From Clostridium sp. CAG:921 (GTDB taxonomy: Bacteria > Bacillota > Clostridia > TANB77 > CAG-465): a stretch of DNA of 13,970 bases. The notes under the pieces are model-generated. The model was not told the origin of the DNA, searched no databases, and worked only from the letters and a program-made list of their open reading frames with translations. The DNA is taken from assembly GCA_000433135.1 (NCBI GenBank), contig HF991979.1, positions 6,449 to 20,418 of the forward strand, written 5' to 3'. Positions 13,733-13,970 of this stretch are shown one piece after another. The position numbers and the translations under genes are program-made. The stretch's first letter is position 1. Every line of letters begins with the position of its first letter.

Positions 13733-13970
13733 ATGGATATATTAAAAGTATCTGCTAAGTCTAGTCCTAATTCGGTTGCTGGTGCAATTGCTGGACTTGT
13801 TAAGGAAAATGGAAGAGCTGAGATGCAGGCTATTGGTGCAGGAGCAATTAATCAAGCTGTTAAAGCTGTGGCTATTGCTAGAGGATTTGTTGCACCAACA
13901 GGTGTAGAACTTGTTTGTTCACCTGCTTTTACTGAGGTTACAATTGATAATGAAGATAAAACAGGTATAA
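13733..13970 (+). CDS. spoVS: Stage V sporulation protein S (partial, 3' end outside window)
   Basis: SpoVS is a small, very conserved protein with an Alba-like fold. It is needed for normal progress through spore coat and cortex formation in Bacillus and is also found in some non-sporulating bacteria. The 79 visible codons match the family nearly from end to end: ILKVSAKSSPNSVAGAIAG (3-21), EMQAIGAGAINQAVKAVAIA (30-49), RGFVAPTGVEL (50-60) and PAFTEVTIDNEDKTGI at the edge. The usual length is 86 residues, so about seven are missing beyond the window. The ribosome-binding site is GGGGGT (13721-13726), seven bases clear of the ATG. The gene stands apart from the lysS unit, with its own promoter. 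Its presence is the main sign that the host may form spores. Confidence 0.95.
   Translation, partial: MDILKVSAKSSPNSVAGAIAGLVKENGRAEMQAIGAGAINQAVKAVAIARGFVAPTGVELVCSPAFTEVTIDNEDKTGI

Noticed and set aside
1..13970. Mobile elements, CRISPR arrays, tRNA or rRNA genes, phage or toxin-antitoxin modules
   Set aside because: No transposase or integrase domains, no regularly spaced repeats with spacers, no cloverleaf or rRNA-like GC-rich stretches and no toxin families were seen on either strand.

Overview
The window is very AT-rich and every gene lies on the + strand. Intergenic gaps are short, ribosome-binding sites are strong (AGGAGG or GAGGTGA types), and codons end mostly in A or T. UGA is used as a stop and Trp is coded by UGG, so the standard bacterial code fits. 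A SpoVS gene, a single-chain GlyRS, a membrane diadenylate cyclase of the CdaA type and perfect sigma-A-like promoters all point to a low-GC Firmicute, most likely an anaerobic member of class Clostridia. The species cannot be named from the sequence alone.

Region 1 (1-3985) is the tail of a surface-polysaccharide locus. It opens with the end of rmlA (dTDP-glucose synthesis, the first step towards dTDP-rhamnose), closed by a terminator. A consensus extended -10 promoter then drives a unit of four genes: a membrane-anchored NodB/PgaB-type polysaccharide deacetylase, a rhamnosyltransferase-like family 2 glycosyltransferase, galE, and an unrecognised membrane-anchored coiled-coil protein. This unit ends in a strong intrinsic terminator.

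Region 2 (4047-13514) reads as one long housekeeping and envelope unit. Its promoter is followed by a leader carrying a 25-bp two-part hairpin just before pnp. The order is pnp, a P-loop/Asp23 fusion protein, a membrane-anchored protein with a DUF3298/RsiV-like tail, glyQS, a 56-residue one-helix membrane protein, cdaA, an unrecognised 298-residue protein, greA and lysS. It combines RNA turnover, tRNA charging, transcript-cleavage rescue and c-di-AMP synthesis with several uncharacterised envelope-type proteins. cdaR and glmM, the usual partners downstream of cdaA, are not found here. An intrinsic terminator follows lysS.

Region 3 (13515-13970) is a promoter region with phased short repeats and a small inverted repeat at the predicted transcription start. 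It leads into spoVS, which the window edge cuts about seven residues short.

No mobile element, CRISPR array, tRNA or rRNA gene was seen. The least ordinary items are the pnp leader hairpin, the P-loop/Asp23 fusion, the unknown gene downstream of cdaA, and the small membrane protein between glyQS and cdaA. None of these proves a new system.
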